NCBI RefSeq assembly: GCF_002742265.1
Contig: NZ_MDGL01000173.1
Span: 1 to 64,000 of the forward strand
Length of the DNA stretch: 64,000 nucleotides
Direction of reading: 5' to 3'
DNA from: Maribacter sp. 4G9
GTDB lineage: Bacteria > Bacteroidota > Bacteroidia > Flavobacteriales > Flavobacteriaceae
Below the pieces are notes generated by a model. That model saw only the letters and a list, made by a program, of their open reading frames with translations, was not told the origin of the DNA and made no database searches. Position numbers and translations under genes: made by a program. Below, piece by piece: positions 39,204 through 47,925 of the stretch. Within the stretch, counting starts at the first letter, position 1. Each line of letters starts with the position of its first letter.

Positions 39204-40257
39204 TCTTCTGTTCCTTGTTAAAATATACTAGATAATAATACATTTGGCGTTCTTCGTCCCAACCTTTTTCCACAAATTTTTCTGCAGACTCCGGATTTAT
39301 AAAGTCCAGTTTGATCTGGATGTTGGTGTCAAGATTGATGACGTTTTTAATTTTTCTTCGGGCATCAGAAACAGCCTTGTTCGCAATATCGAAACTGGAA
39401 ACATCCTCAATGCTGTATTTTGGACCTTTCTCTACCTTATAGTGTTTGAATTCTGGAATCAAGTCTGGGTTTTCCATTACCTCGTTTAGGAAATTGGTTT
39501 CCTCAAAGGTGTCGTTTTTCGCAAAATGGTTTACTGCACGATTCATGAACAGGACTTCCTGCTGCTTGTCCTCGGCGGGCAATACCACGTCTTTCGCAAA
39601 GTTCTGACAGAATTTTAGATAGTTCTTTGTTTTGAAATTGTCATCGGAAAGGGGCTCTACACTTAGGAAATTTTCGAGCCAATATTTGGTGTCGTATTTA
39701 TTGCTATCCACTGATAATACCTTGTAACCACCTTCCTTATTGACATTGAGAATTAAACAACCCTTGTCCAATTTATTGATGTTGATACCCTGCTGAACGA
39801 TAATGTCCAAATTGTTTTCATTCTCCTTAAACTGGAGGAAGTCATGTTTCAACTCGCTTTTGAAAATGCCAATGGCATCTATTTTTTCATTGTCCAAATG
39901 AACCCCGGTCAAATAGGCTACATACACCTCACCACTTTTAATATGGGGATGGTTGGACTGTTCAAATAATAAGGTGGCGATTTTTTTTGAGGCCGAATGT
40001 GAGTTTGACGGGTCATCGAAAACGGTATTGGCCAATTTGTACAATTCGTTGAATTCCACATCCACTTCATTGGAAAGTTTAAAATAGTTCTCCTCTTTTT
40101 CCCGGAACGGTTTAAAAAAGTATTCTTTTAGAAGTCCTGTAGTTTCATCGTTCAGTGCAAAAGGTTCAGCTGACAAGAAAATTCCTTCACCTTTATTTTT
40201 ATTTCCTACCCTATGGATGGAAATGTGTTCGATCTGGGTGGCATATAAGTTGATCAT
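39199..40257 (-). CDS. Nucleoid-associated protein (NA37/YejK family)
   Basis: Protein of 352 residues matching the NA37 family, whose E. coli member YejK (NdpA) binds to the nucleoid. Recognisable parts are the opening I-N-L-Y-A-T-Q-I-E-H-I-S-I-H-R-V-G-N-K, a middle stretch K-S-G-E-V-Y-V-A-Y, and a C-terminal acidic/basic mix with D-F-I-N-P-E-S-A-E-K-F. The chromosome-related role comes from the family, not from anything here. It is followed downstream by the pRiA4b-like gene's promoter region only on the other side; upstream lies the gene at 40322-40819 on the same strand with a 64-base gap. The stop codon is embedded in a CAACCAT repeat. Confidence 0.85.
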   Translation of the reverse strand: MINLYATQIEHISIHRVGNKNKGEGIFLSAEPFALNDETTGLLKEYFFKPFREKEENYFKLSNEVDVEFNELYKLANTVFDDPSNSHSASKKIATLLFEQSNHPHIKSGEVYVAYLTGVHLDNEKIDAIGIFKSELKHDFLQFKENENNLDIIVQQGININKLDKGCLILNVNKEGGYKVLSVDSNKYDTKYWLENFLSVEPLSDDNFKTKNYLKFCQNFAKDVVLPAEDKQQEVLFMNRAVNHFAKNDTFEETNFLNEVMENPDLIPEFKHYKVEKGPKYSIEDVSSFDIANKAVSDARRKIKNVINLDTNIQIKLDFINPESAEKFVEKGWDEERQMYYYLVYFNKEQKS

Positions 40258-40321
40258 GAAAATTTATGGTTTAAATGGATTGCTTTGGGGTAAAATGTTA
40301 TTTACTTCAACTAACAACTAA

Positions 40322-40819
40322 CTAATTCCAATTTTCATCAAAATCCAGGTCGTCATAGTTTTCAAAGGTATCGTCAAAATCGAAGGCACTATTTTCGGAT
40401 TCGAACTTTCTTTCAGGAGGAGATTCCGGTAGTTCCCCAAAGCTGAACAATACATTGGGGTAGGGATGTCCATCTACTTTTTCCACAATATCTGCCAACT
40501 CCACAAAAAAGGTCCACATATTCAAAAAGTCGTATACATAGATCATTTTTGGGCTATCCTCGGTCAGTACATCTTCCAAAAAAGTTTCGTTCATCAGACG
40601 TACATCGGAGCCAGTTTCGCTCATATCGAACAAGGCAATTTCTTCGTCCTGTTTCCAATTTTCGTCGCAGGTATAGAAAGAGGCCATTTCGTTCCCCAAA
40701 AAACCAAAAGCCTGGGTCAGGGCATTATGAAATTCCTCTAAAGTATTGTGGGCTTCGATTTCCAGATCCCTGAAGATATCTTCTTCAGCATCTAGTATTA
40801 TTCTAATTTTATAGACCAT
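40322..40819 (-). CDS. Plasmid pRiA4b ORF-3-like (IS1096 passenger TnpR-like) protein
   Basis: Protein of 165 residues with the pattern of the pRiA4b ORF-3-like family: M-V-Y-K-I-R-I-I-L-D, an aromatic L-T-Q-A-F-G-F, and a central M-I-Y-V-Y-D-F-L-N-M-W-T-F strand pair. Although often annotated as a transposon passenger protein, family members are widespread chromosomal genes and no transposase is near, so it should not be taken as evidence of a mobile element. The final third is very acidic (F-D-F-D-D-T-F-E-N-Y-D-D-L-D-F-D). A TAACTTTG box lies 21 bases upstream, inside the end of the heme A synthase gene. Confidence 0.85.
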   Translation of the reverse strand: MVYKIRIILDAEEDIFRDLEIEAHNTLEEFHNALTQAFGFLGNEMASFYTCDENWKQDEEIALFDMSETGSDVRLMNETFLEDVLTEDSPKMIYVYDFLNMWTFFVELADIVEKVDGHPYPNVLFSFGELPESPPERKFESENSAFDFDDTFENYDDLDFDENWN

Positions 40820-40840
40820 TCCTTAATTTTTGTGGGAGGG

Positions 40841-40848
40841 CAAAGTTA
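40841..40848 (-). promoter_or_regulatory. Putative -7 box overlapping the 3' end of the heme A synthase gene
   Basis: Minus-strand TAACTTTG is a full TAnnTTTG match, 21 bases before the ATG at 40819 and touching the stop codon of the gene upstream, so the pRiA4b-like gene probably has its own promoter. Confidence 0.45.
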
Positions 40849-41880
40849 CAAAGAATTGGGACTTGATTTAGGCTTTAAAGCATCTAAAACCAAATAGAAC
40901 TGTACCCCGAACAAAATGGAGGCTACCACGAGATGCAGCGGTTGACTTGCAAAGGGAAAATCCAAATAATACATGGCCATTCCAGAGAACGCCTCGACCA
41001 CCAAAAGAAAAAGAATCCAGACAATTTTCATATGGCCCAAATTCATAGAAAAGATTCTATAGGCCAAGAAGGCATTAACGAGTATTACGATGATGGAAAA
41101 GCTACGATGTACATAAAACACCAAGGTTGGGTCTTCCAACCAAAATCCCTTGGCGTTATCTCCCACCATCTCAATTTGATGGTCCACGAACTGCCTTACT
41201 TGTGTGCCAAGAATTATTTGAACGATGGTCAAAATCAACGCAAAACAAGCTAAAACAAGGGTTGTTTTGTCAAAAATGATTCTCTTGTCCTCATTGTTTA
41301 CCCTAAAAATGATATATAGCAGCATTGCCACAATGAGCAAGGCCATCAGCATATGCAAGGTTATTTTTACAGGTTCCAAGACGGAATAGACCACAGTAGC
41401 CCCCAACCAGGCCTGAAATCCCATGCCAAATACTACCAGCCATGAGAGGATTGTAACTCTTTTTTGCTTTTTCCAATAGGTGATGGAACTAAATGCCAAC
41501 ACCAGGGTCGCCAGACCTGCCAAGGCGCCCAAAAGTCTGTTGATATATTCTATCCAAGTATGCCAAGGGTTAAAAATGGCATAATCATGTTTTGTATACA
41601 AGTTCCAATTTTCTTCATTAAATGAATTTGCTGAGGTAAAATCCCTGGCGGCTACCCGTAGGGTTTCATCTTTTATGATTACCTGACTTTTTTCATAGGA
41701 ACGTTCCGGTTGCCATTCAAGTTCAGAGGCTTCAGTAGGGGGTATGTAGTAACCAAAACATTTTGGCCAATCCGGACATCCCATACCGCTTCCGGTCATA
41801 CGTACGACCGCACCGGCTACAATGACCAAATACACCAATATCAAGGTCAATTTCGCAAGTTTTCTGAAAGAGGCTTTCAT
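40846..41880 (-). CDS. ctaA: Heme A synthase (CtaA/Cox15)
   Basis: Integral membrane enzyme that oxidises the C8 methyl group of heme O to give heme A for cytochrome oxidase. The 344 residues form about eight membrane helices. Diagnostic motifs are G-S-G-M-G-C-P-D-W-P-K-C-F-G near residue 30, E-Y-I-N-R-L-L-G-A (the E-x-x-x-R heme-proximal motif), and later V-H-R-S-F and P-L-H-L-V-V supplying histidines. A long extracytoplasmic loop follows the first helix. The heme O synthase gene ctaB is not nearby. A TAATTTTG box sits 14 bases in front of the ATG. The presence of this gene implies an aerobic heme-copper oxidase of the aa3 type. Confidence 0.93.
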   Translation of the reverse strand: MKASFRKLAKLTLILVYLVIVAGAVVRMTGSGMGCPDWPKCFGYYIPPTEASELEWQPERSYEKSQVIIKDETLRVAARDFTSANSFNEENWNLYTKHDYAIFNPWHTWIEYINRLLGALAGLATLVLAFSSITYWKKQKRVTILSWLVVFGMGFQAWLGATVVYSVLEPVKITLHMLMALLIVAMLLYIIFRVNNEDKRIIFDKTTLVLACFALILTIVQIILGTQVRQFVDHQIEMVGDNAKGFWLEDPTLVFYVHRSFSIIVILVNAFLAYRIFSMNLGHMKIVWILFLLVVEAFSGMAMYYLDFPFASQPLHLVVASILFGVQFYLVLDALKPKSSPNSL

Positions 41881-41894
41881 TTGAATTCTTTTAT

Positions 41895-41902
41895 CAAAAT
41901 TA
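41895..41902 (-). promoter_or_regulatory. Putative -7 box for the heme A synthase gene
   Basis: Minus-strand TAATTTTG matches TAnnTTTG, 14 bases before the start codon at 41880, which would leave only a few leader bases. Confidence 0.4.
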
Positions 41903-41980
41903 CCACTCTTTTGGAAAAGACATTGGGTATTTTGGTAAATAACGCGAACTGTTATTAAGTACTTTCGGTTACTTTGCGAT

Positions 41981-43399
41981 TTAATCGGCTAAATTCAATC
42001 CAATGGATTTTCCCTTTTTGATCATAAAGGCTTTGGCAGCTTCATATTCGTTTGGTATTTCCCCTTCCAAAATGGCCTCTTTAATGGCCTCCTTTATTAT
42101 TCCAATTTCTTTTGAGGGTTTAAGGTCAAAGGTCGTCATGATTTCTTCCCCCGAAACCGGAGGTTGGAAGTTTCGGATACGATCCCGTTCCTCAACTTCC
42201 TTTATTTTTTCCCGCACCAGTTTAAAATTGTTCCTATACTTTCGCTGCTTTTTTGGGTTTTTTGTGGTGATATCCGCTTCGCACAAGGTCATAAGGTCCT
42301 CTACATGCTCACCGGCATCGAAAACCAATCTTCGCACGGCGGAATCCGTCACATGTTCCTCCGCCAGAATAATGGGGCGTGAGCTCATCATGACCAATTT
42401 TTGTACGAATTTCATTTTGTCGTTCAATGGCATCCGAAGCCTTTTAAATAGCTTGTACACCATTTTGGAACCTAGGAATTCATGGCCATGGAAGGTCCAT
42501 CCAATTTTTTTGTGAAAACGTTTGGTAGGGGCCTTTCCAATATCATGGAGCAGCGCTGCCCAACGCAACCAAAGGTCATCGGTTTCCATGGAAATATTGT
42601 CTACGACCTCCAAAGTATGCCAAAAGTTATCCTTGTGTCTTTGTCCTTCTATTTCTTCGATGCCCTGTAACGCCGTCAATTCGGGCATGATGATTTCCAG
42701 CAGGCCGGTTGTATGAAGGAGGGAAAAGCCCTTTGATGGTATTGGGCAAAGCATAATTTTGTTCAGTTCCTCTACGATGCGTTCCTTGGATATTATCTTG
42801 ATCCGTTCCTTGTTTCGGGTGATGGCTTCCAAGGATGTAGCTTCAATCCTAAAATCCAGTTGAGTCGCAAAGCGTATGGCCCGCATCATTCTCAAAGGGT
42901 CATCGGAATAGGTAATGTCCGGATCCAATGGAGTCCGTATCAGTTTGTTTTCCAAGTCCTCGAGCCCATTAAAGGGGTCTATAAGTGTACCATAATCGGT
43001 TTTGTTCAGCGAAATGGCCAAAGCGTTGATGGTGAAATCCCTTCGCTTTTGATCCTCTTCCAGGGTGCCGTCCTCCACAACCGGTTTCCTACTGTCCCTA
43101 TGATAACTTTCCTTTCTTGCTCCTACGAATTCAAGTTCCAGTTCGCCATATTTCACCATGGCGGTGCCAAAATTTTTAAAAACGGAAACCTGTGGTTTTT
43201 TTGGAAGTTTGGAAGCTAGCTCCGTAGCCAGTGCTATGCCACTTCCTACGGCGACAACATCGATATCTTTTGGCGTCTTTCTATTTAAAAGGTAGTCCCT
43301 AACAAAACCTCCAATGACGTAGGTGTCCAGATTTAGTTCGTCTGCGGTCTCACCAATAATTTCGAAAATGGGTTGGCTCAAGGCCTTTTTATAGTCCAT
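41981..43399 (-). CDS. cca: CCA tRNA nucleotidyltransferase with HD domain
   Basis: Class II nucleotidyltransferase that adds or repairs the 3' CCA end of tRNAs. The head domain carries G-G-F-V-R-D, the metal-binding D-I-D-V-V, and R-R-D-F-T-I-N-A-L; the neck has [15 protein letters not shown]-terminal HD phosphohydrolase domain is present (H-D-I-G-K-A-P-T), as in E. coli-type enzymes, followed by a helical tail. At 472 residues the length fits. Some relatives are A-adding or poly(A) polymerases, but no second copy is seen in the window. The Sua5/TsaC-type gene 16 bases upstream also acts on tRNA, so the two form a small tRNA-maturation group. Confidence 0.93.
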   Translation of the reverse strand: MDYKKALSQPIFEIIGETADELNLDTYVIGGFVRDYLLNRKTPKDIDVVAVGSGIALATELASKLPKKPQVSVFKNFGTAMVKYGELELEFVGARKESYHRDSRKPVVEDGTLEEDQKRRDFTINALAISLNKTDYGTLIDPFNGLEDLENKLIRTPLDPDITYSDDPLRMMRAIRFATQLDFRIEATSLEAITRNKERIKIISKERIVEELNKIMLCPIPSKGFSLLHTTGLLEIIMPELTALQGIEEIEGQRHKDNFWHTLEVVDNISMETDDLWLRWAALLHDIGKAPTKRFHKKIGWTFHGHEFLGSKMVYKLFKRLRMPLNDKMKFVQKLVMMSSRPIILAEEHVTDSAVRRLVFDAGEHVEDLMTLCEADITTKNPKKQRKYRNNFKLVREKIKEVEERDRIRNFQPPVSGEEIMTTFDLKPSKEIGIIKEAIKEAILEGEIPNEYEAAKAFMIKKGKSIGLNLAD

Positions 43400-43415
43400 T
43401 AGATTTTCACCGGCA

Positions 43416-43979
43416 TTATTCCCTAATCACTTTCACCAGTCCATCCATGCCCAGTTTGATTATTGAAGTTGGAACTGCATTCTGATTTTCAGGCTTCAAA
43501 TTTACCACATAGTCCACACCTGATAAAATGGCCGCGTCAATTTCTTTGAAATTGATTGGTGTCTTTTGGCCCGCAAGATTGGCCGATGTCGCTACAATGG
43601 GTTTTTTATACTTGCCAATGAGATATTGACAAAACTTATCCGAAGCGACTCTAATGGCCAAGGTGTTGTCCTTGGCCATCACATTGGAAGCAATTCCTTT
43701 GGGGTTGTCATAAACTATGGTGGTCGGTCTCGAGGCCAAGTCCATGATGTCATATGCCAAATCAGGAACCTGTTCCACATGCCTTTCCAACATGGCATCA
43801 TTGGAAACAAGACAGATGAGTCCTTTGGAATCGATTCGTTTTAGGTCTAGTACCTTTTTTACGGCCCTTTCGTTGGTCGCATCGCAACCAATGGCCCAAA
43901 CAGTATCCGTGGGGTAGAGGATGAGTCCCCCATTTTGAAGCACTTCAGTGGCTTGGTTTATTTCAAGGGTGAAATCCAT
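43416..43979 (-). CDS. Sua5/YrdC family L-threonylcarbamoyladenylate synthase
   Basis: Enzyme that makes threonylcarbamoyl-AMP from threonine, bicarbonate and ATP, the first step in forming the t6A base of ANN-decoding tRNAs. The 187 residues cover the single YrdC-like domain: [12 protein letters not shown] near residue 20, [12 protein letters not shown], the A-I-R-V-A-S segment, and [11 protein letters not shown]. There is no C-terminal Sua5 domain, so it is the short TsaC form. It lies 16 bases ahead of cca and 3 bases behind a glycosyltransferase on the same strand, so all three may share a transcript. Confidence 0.9.
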   Translation of the reverse strand: MDFTLEINQATEVLQNGGLILYPTDTVWAIGCDATNERAVKKVLDLKRIDSKGLICLVSNDAMLERHVEQVPDLAYDIMDLASRPTTIVYDNPKGIASNVMAKDNTLAIRVASDKFCQYLIGKYKKPIVATSANLAGQKTPINFKEIDAAILSGVDYVVNLKPENQNAVPTSIIKLGMDGLVKVIRE

Positions 43980-43982
43980 TCT

Positions 43983-45065
43983 TTAAGCCTGTTCGATTAA
44001 ATTCAAATATTTTTTTAATTGATATGAATATTGCCACTTCTCATGTGTGTAAATATTTTTTGTTTCTAGGGTCTTATCCACAATACTTTTAAAAAGCATT
44101 GCCAAGCTATCTGAATCTTCATAGAAGTATGAGTTTTCATTTAAATCTGGCATTACATTCATTTCTTTGGGGGTTATTAATGGTTTTTTGTAGGCAAATG
44201 CCAAATTATAGGCCCCTGTTATCTTGTATTTCAAATAGTTTTGCTCCGTATTGGAAACCGGCGCCATGATGTAATCCGAAGCTTGGATGTAATCTTGAAA
44301 CAAATCATTTTCAATAAAGTGATCAAATGTCATTATGTAAGGTTCTAACTTCAGTTCCTTAACTTGTTTTTCAAAATAGGGTACATCGGTACTTTTCGGG
44401 TTCATTTTTCCCAAAATGATAATTTTTAAGTTGGATTGGTTTATTTCAAGTTTGGAAAGAGCTTGCAATACTATATCGTAGTTTCTCCTTTTGTAGTTGA
44501 GCTCGCCAGGAATACATATCCAAATTTCCTTTTTTTTATCCGACGCGTATGTACTTTGGTACTCCGGAAAATAAATAGGATAATACGGGAAAAGGCGAAT
44601 AGTTTTGTCGTCTAGCTCCATGGAATTCACCAAAAAGTCATTTAAAACGTAATAATCTTGCATTCGTTTGCTGATCATTCTTTGGGAAAAGCTACCGTTC
44701 AATTTTTTTAGGTTATGAATACTCCCCAGACATTTTATTTTTTTTGGCAGAAGTCTTATGAGTGCAATGGTTTCCTTATTGCTGCTTGCCGTATTAAAAA
44801 TAATTATATCGAAAGCATTTCTAACGATGTACTTATAAGTCAAGAACCAATTGTAGATCCTTTTCATAATCGTTGATGCGCCTCTGGGGTCCAGAAATTT
44901 TATTTTACAGGAATCTATTCCATATAGTTCGATGTTTTTTTTGAATTTCGGATGTATGATTAAATGCACATCGTAGTTAGCATCCTTTAGAAATCTAATT
45001 TGGCTATATAAACATTCTTCATGATAGGAGGTTAGCTCTATCAGGGCTATTTTCTTTTTGAGCAT
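43983..45065 (-). CDS. Glycosyltransferase, GT4-like
   Basis: Predicted cytoplasmic GT-B-fold glycosyltransferase of 360 residues. The C-terminal half has the GT4-like pattern: a strand I-W-I-C-I-P-G-E-L, then K-I-I-I-L-G-K, a segment Y-I-M-T-F-D-H-F-I ... L-F-Q-D-Y-I-Q-A-S-D-Y-I-M-A-P, and Y-K-I-T-G-A-Y-N-L-A-F-A-Y-K-K-P in the donor-binding area. Donor and acceptor are unknown. The gene is strikingly AT-rich beside its tRNA-gene neighbours, as is common for transferred surface-polysaccharide genes. It ends 3 bases before the Sua5-type gene on the same strand and is divergent from the GT2 gene at 45123, with both promoters packed in a 57-base gap. Confidence 0.75.
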   Translation of the reverse strand: MLKKKIALIELTSYHEECLYSQIRFLKDANYDVHLIIHPKFKKNIELYGIDSCKIKFLDPRGASTIMKRIYNWFLTYKYIVRNAFDIIIFNTASSNKETIALIRLLPKKIKCLGSIHNLKKLNGSFSQRMISKRMQDYYVLNDFLVNSMELDDKTIRLFPYYPIYFPEYQSTYASDKKKEIWICIPGELNYKRRNYDIVLQALSKLEINQSNLKIIILGKMNPKSTDVPYFEKQVKELKLEPYIMTFDHFIENDLFQDYIQASDYIMAPVSNTEQNYLKYKITGAYNLAFAYKKPLITPKEMNVMPDLNENSYFYEDSDSLAMLFKSIVDKTLETKNIYTHEKWQYSYQLKKYLNLIEQA

Positions 45066-45085
45066 GTTTATCTTCTATTAATTTT

Positions 45086-45115
45086 CAAAGATACAGGAAG
45101 ACTTTTATATTTTTG
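45086..45115. promoter_or_regulatory. Back-to-back promoters between two glycosyltransferase genes
   Basis: On the minus strand TATCTTTG (45093-45086) lies 20 bases before the GT4-like gene's ATG; on the plus strand TATTTTTG (45108-45115) lies 7 bases before the GT2 gene's ATG at 45123. Both match TAnnTTTG. With the boxes only 14 bases apart, polymerase bound at one promoter would block the other, which would make expression of the two genes mutually exclusive at any moment. No -33 element is clear on either side. Confidence 0.5.
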
Positions 45116-45122
45116 CCAAACT

Positions 45123-45953
45123 ATGACCAATACAGCAGAGGACTTAAAAATAAGCGTAATAGTAAGTACCTACAATGCCGAGGAATGGCTTAAGAAGGTA
45201 TTGTGGGGTTTCAATCAGCAAACGTTTAAAAACTTTGAGGTGGTCATTGCCGATGACGGTTCCAAACCTGCAACAAAGGAATTGTTGGACGAAATGGCCA
45301 AAGAGGTTTTCTTCCCTATTGTCCATATATGGCAGGAAGACGATGGTTTTCAAAAGTCGAGAATCCTCAATAAAGCGGTGGTAGCTTGTCGCACGGAATA
45401 CATTATAATGACAGACGGTGACTGCATTCCTAGGGAAGATTTTGTGCACGTACACTACATTAACAAGGAGCCTGGTTATTTTATTTCTGGCGGATATTAT
45501 ATGCTTCCAATGAACATCTCCAAATTGATAAGTTTGGAGGATATAGAAAACCAACGATGTTTTGATATCCATTGGCTCAAGGAAAAGGGTATCCCCAAGA
45601 CCTTTAAAAACAACAAATTAACGGCCAGTGGCCTTATTTCCCAGGTGTTGAATTGGGTCACTCCAACGAATGCCAGTTGGAACGGTCATAATTCATCTGG
45701 GTGGAAGCATGATATATTGAATGTAAATGGCTTCGACGAGCGAATGCAATATGGGGGACAGGATAGGGAGTTGGGGGAACGACTTTTTAACTTTGGTATC
45801 AAGTCCAAACAATTGAGATACAGTGCCGTCTGCGTTCATCTAGACCATAAACGGGGATATAAGACCCCTGAATCGATAGCAAAGAATGTAGGAATAAGAA
45901 GAAAAACGAAAAAGGAAAAGAGGGTTTGGACCTTTTATGGCATTACCAAGTAG
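45123..45953 (+). CDS. Glycosyltransferase family 2 protein
   Basis: GT-A-fold sugar transferase of 276 residues. It begins with I-S-V-I-V-S-T-Y-N-A-E-E-W-L and V-V-I-A-D-D-G-S, has the metal-binding D-G-D-C-I-P near residue 100, and a late motif G-G-Q-D-R-E-L-G-E-R-L characteristic of the galactosyltransferase-type C-terminal domain fused to GT2 enzymes. The likely role is adding a hexose in envelope polysaccharide or lipopolysaccharide synthesis, donor unknown. The -7 box ends only 7 bases before the ATG, so the transcript may have almost no leader. The 3' end overlaps the opposing GT2 gene by 19 bases. Confidence 0.88.
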   Translation: MTNTAEDLKISVIVSTYNAEEWLKKVLWGFNQQTFKNFEVVIADDGSKPATKELLDEMAKEVFFPIVHIWQEDDGFQKSRILNKAVVACRTEYIIMTDGDCIPREDFVHVHYINKEPGYFISGGYYMLPMNISKLISLEDIENQRCFDIHWLKEKGIPKTFKNNKLTASGLISQVLNWVTPTNASWNGHNSSGWKHDILNVNGFDERMQYGGQDRELGERLFNFGIKSKQLRYSAVCVHLDHKRGYKTPESIAKNVGIRRKTKKEKRVWTFYGITK

Positions 45954-46729
45954 TAGGCCAATTCGTTTTTTTGTTCCAAACGTTTTAGTTCCCGGAACCT
46001 TTCCAATACGCCAAGAGCGTTCAGGTAGCATATTGCATATCCTTTTTTACCGTCTAAAAATCCAAGCCTTAGGATGTAATGGTTAAAGAATTTCCAACCG
46101 GTTTTTAAATACATGGCCGCATAATTGAATTTTCGTTCGCGATAAAAACATTCAATGGCCTTTAATCTACCATAATTCAACATTTTGGACTTGTAGTCCT
46201 CGTAATTTTTATAGCAATAATGGATAAGCTTTTCTGTCAGTATACCAGAAGTTCCTTCAACGTCCAAGGTTTCATGAACGATTCTTCTATCTGAAAATTT
46301 AGCTTTGCTTTTTCTAAAGAGTCGGTAATTCTTGTCGGTCTGCCATCCGCTGAACCTCAATTTCTCATTTTGGAACATGAACTGTCTGTAAAACCAATAG
46401 GCTACTATTTCGCTTTCCTTGGAAACTGTCTCCAAAATTTCACGCTTCAAGGGAGCGGGTACAACTTCATCGGCATCCAAAAATAAGACCCAATCATTAG
46501 TTGCCTGTTTTAAAGCAAATGATTTTTGTGCCGTAAAGTTTTCAAAGGGGTTTTGAATGACCTTCGCCTTGGGATGATTTAAAAGATATTCATAGGTACC
46601 ATCCGTACTAAAGGAATCCACCACAATGATTTCGTCAGCAAAGGAAACGGATTCCAAACACTTTTCAATGTATCCTATTTCATTGAAGGTGATGATCAAG
46701 GCTGAAATTTTTTCTCTATTATTCATCAT
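45935..46729 (-). CDS. Glycosyltransferase family 2 protein (WaaE/KdtX-like)
   Basis: GT-A-fold transferase of 264 residues. The opening I-S-A-L-I-I-T-F-N-E-I-G-Y-I and D-E-I-I-V-V-D-S-F-S-T-D-G-T, then the D-x-D motif in F-L-D-A-D-E-V-V-P, match the WaaE/KdtX group that adds glucose to the lipopolysaccharide inner core. The C-terminal part with R-I-V-H-E-T and basic/aromatic helices fits too. Relatives also act on other envelope glycans, so the acceptor is uncertain. It is convergent with the GT2 gene at 45123-45953, overlapping its coding end by 19 bases. A minus-strand TACCTTTG box is seen at 46774-46767, 37 bases before the start. Confidence 0.88.
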   Translation of the reverse strand: MMNNREKISALIITFNEIGYIEKCLESVSFADEIIVVDSFSTDGTYEYLLNHPKAKVIQNPFENFTAQKSFALKQATNDWVLFLDADEVVPAPLKREILETVSKESEIVAYWFYRQFMFQNEKLRFSGWQTDKNYRLFRKSKAKFSDRRIVHETLDVEGTSGILTEKLIHYCYKNYEDYKSKMLNYGRLKAIECFYRERKFNYAAMYLKTGWKFFNHYILRLGFLDGKKGYAICYLNALGVLERFRELKRLEQKNELAYYLVMP

Positions 46730-46766
46730 AATTACCGAATAAGTAGGGTCGATAGCATTGGGCTAA

Positions 46767-46774
46767 CAAAGGTA
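46767..46774 (-). promoter_or_regulatory. Putative -7 box for the WaaE-like gene
   Basis: Minus-strand TACCTTTG matches TAnnTTTG 37 bases before the ATG at 46729; a TTG lies 16 bases further upstream (46793-46791), slightly closer than usual. Confidence 0.45.
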
Positions 46775-46942
46775 TAACAAAAAAAAAAGGCAAAAATTGT
46801 AATCCTGGGTAAAATTCTTACAAAATGCTTCATAGGCCTTTTATTAAAAGGAGATGATAAAAGCTGTTTTGGGTTGCGTAATAATGAGCAATTAAACGGA
46901 ATCCTTCAAAAATCTCCCCCAATTTTAAATGTCTGACAAATG

Positions 46943-46986
46943 AAAAGGCCGAGATTTCCGAAATTATGAATTCGAAAATTTCAGCC
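46943..46986 (-). terminator. Terminator of dapD
   Basis: A long imperfect palindrome (46947-46986) begins with GGCCGAGATTT and ends with AAATTTCAGCC; with G-T pairs it gives a stem of about 17 pairs around a short AT-rich loop. On the minus strand it is followed by TTTTC and starts 24 bases past the dapD stop at 47010. Confidence 0.75.
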
Positions 46987-47009
46987 TCCGTAATCACATC
47001 CAGAATGCC

Positions 47010-47825
47010 TTACACCGCTACATCATACTCCCTTAGGGCATCGTTCAAGGAAGTCTTTTTGTTGGTACTTTCCTTACGTCTGCCAATGATTAAGGCGCAG
47101 GGAACCTGATATTCCCCTGCCGGGAATTTTTTGGTATAACTGCCTGGAATCACCACGGACCGAGGCGGTACAAATCCCTTGTTCTCCAAGGGCTTTTCCC
47201 CAGTTACATCGATTATTTTAGTAGAGGCCGTAAGTACAACATTAGCACCCAGAACAGCTTCCTTGCCAACCCGAACCCCTTCAACCACAATACACCTAGA
47301 TCCAATAAAGGCATTGTCCTCTATGATTACAGGGGATGCCTGCAAAGGTTCCAAAACCCCTCCAATACCAACTCCACCACTTAGGTGTACATTTTTACCT
47401 ATTTGCGCACAACTGCCTACCGTTGCCCACGTATCCACCATCGTTCCTTCGTCTACGTAAGCGCCAATATTCACGTAACTGGGCATTAAAATTGTGCCAG
47501 GGGAGATATATGCACCGTGTCTTGCAACGGCATTGGGAACCACTCGTATTCCTTTTTCCTTATAGCCTCGTTTAAGGGGCATTTTATCGTGATATTCAAA
47601 AATTCCAGCTTCCAAAGTTTCCATCTTTTGGATGGGGAAATAAAGTACTACGGCCTTTTTGACCCATTCGTTTATTTGCCAGTCATCGCCGGTAGGTTCG
47701 GCGCAGCGTAATTTTCCGGCGTCGATTAGGTCAATGACTTCCCTAATGGCACTCTGCGTGTCCATTTCTTTCAAGAGTTCCCTATTTTCCCATGCTTTTT
47801 CTATGGTATCCCGTAATTCTTTCAT
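47010..47825 (-). CDS. dapD: 2,3,4,5-tetrahydropyridine-2,6-dicarboxylate N-succinyltransferase
   Basis: Cytoplasmic enzyme that transfers succinate from succinyl-CoA to tetrahydrodipicolinate, committing the pathway to the succinylase route of diaminopimelate and lysine synthesis. The 271 residues show the N-terminal helical domain, then the left-handed beta-helix of hexapeptide repeats (G-A-Y-V-D-E-G-T-M-V-D-T-W-A-T-V-G, I-G-K-N-V-H-L-S-G-G-V-G-I-G-G) and the conserved F-I-G-S-R-C-I-V-V-E-G-V. The ATG at 47825 gives the standard length. lysA at 5.9-7.1 kb performs the last step of the same pathway. A TATATTTG box lies 17 bases upstream and a strong hairpin terminator follows. Confidence 0.96.
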   Translation of the reverse strand: MKELRDTIEKAWENRELLKEMDTQSAIREVIDLIDAGKLRCAEPTGDDWQINEWVKKAVVLYFPIQKMETLEAGIFEYHDKMPLKRGYKEKGIRVVPNAVARHGAYISPGTILMPSYVNIGAYVDEGTMVDTWATVGSCAQIGKNVHLSGGVGIGGVLEPLQASPVIIEDNAFIGSRCIVVEGVRVGKEAVLGANVVLTASTKIIDVTGEKPLENKGFVPPRSVVIPGSYTKKFPAGEYQVPCALIIGRRKESTNKKTSLNDALREYDVAV

Positions 47826-47842
47826 CTGTATTAAAATTTTGT

Positions 47843-47850
47843 CAAATATA
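47843..47850 (-). promoter_or_regulatory. Putative -7 box for dapD
   Basis: Minus-strand TATATTTG matches TAnnTTTG, 17 bases before the dapD start. The intergenic gap of 100 bases to ruvX carries promoters in both directions. Confidence 0.45.
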
Positions 47851-47904
47851 AGTGGATAGCCAGGAATTAGCTATCGGTTCATCCTCATATAACAAATTAT
47901 CCTT

Positions 47905-47912
47905 TATTTTTG
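47905..47912 (+). promoter_or_regulatory. Putative -7 box for ruvX-def
   Basis: TATTTTTG matches TAnnTTTG, 13 bases before the TTG start at 47926, so the leader would be only a few bases long. Confidence 0.45.
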
Positions 47913-47925
47913 CCAAAAATTAAAA

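Noticed and set aside
40322-40819. Mobile element suggested by the IS1096 passenger-type protein
   Set aside because: No transposase or inverted repeats are nearby and the family is common on chromosomes.
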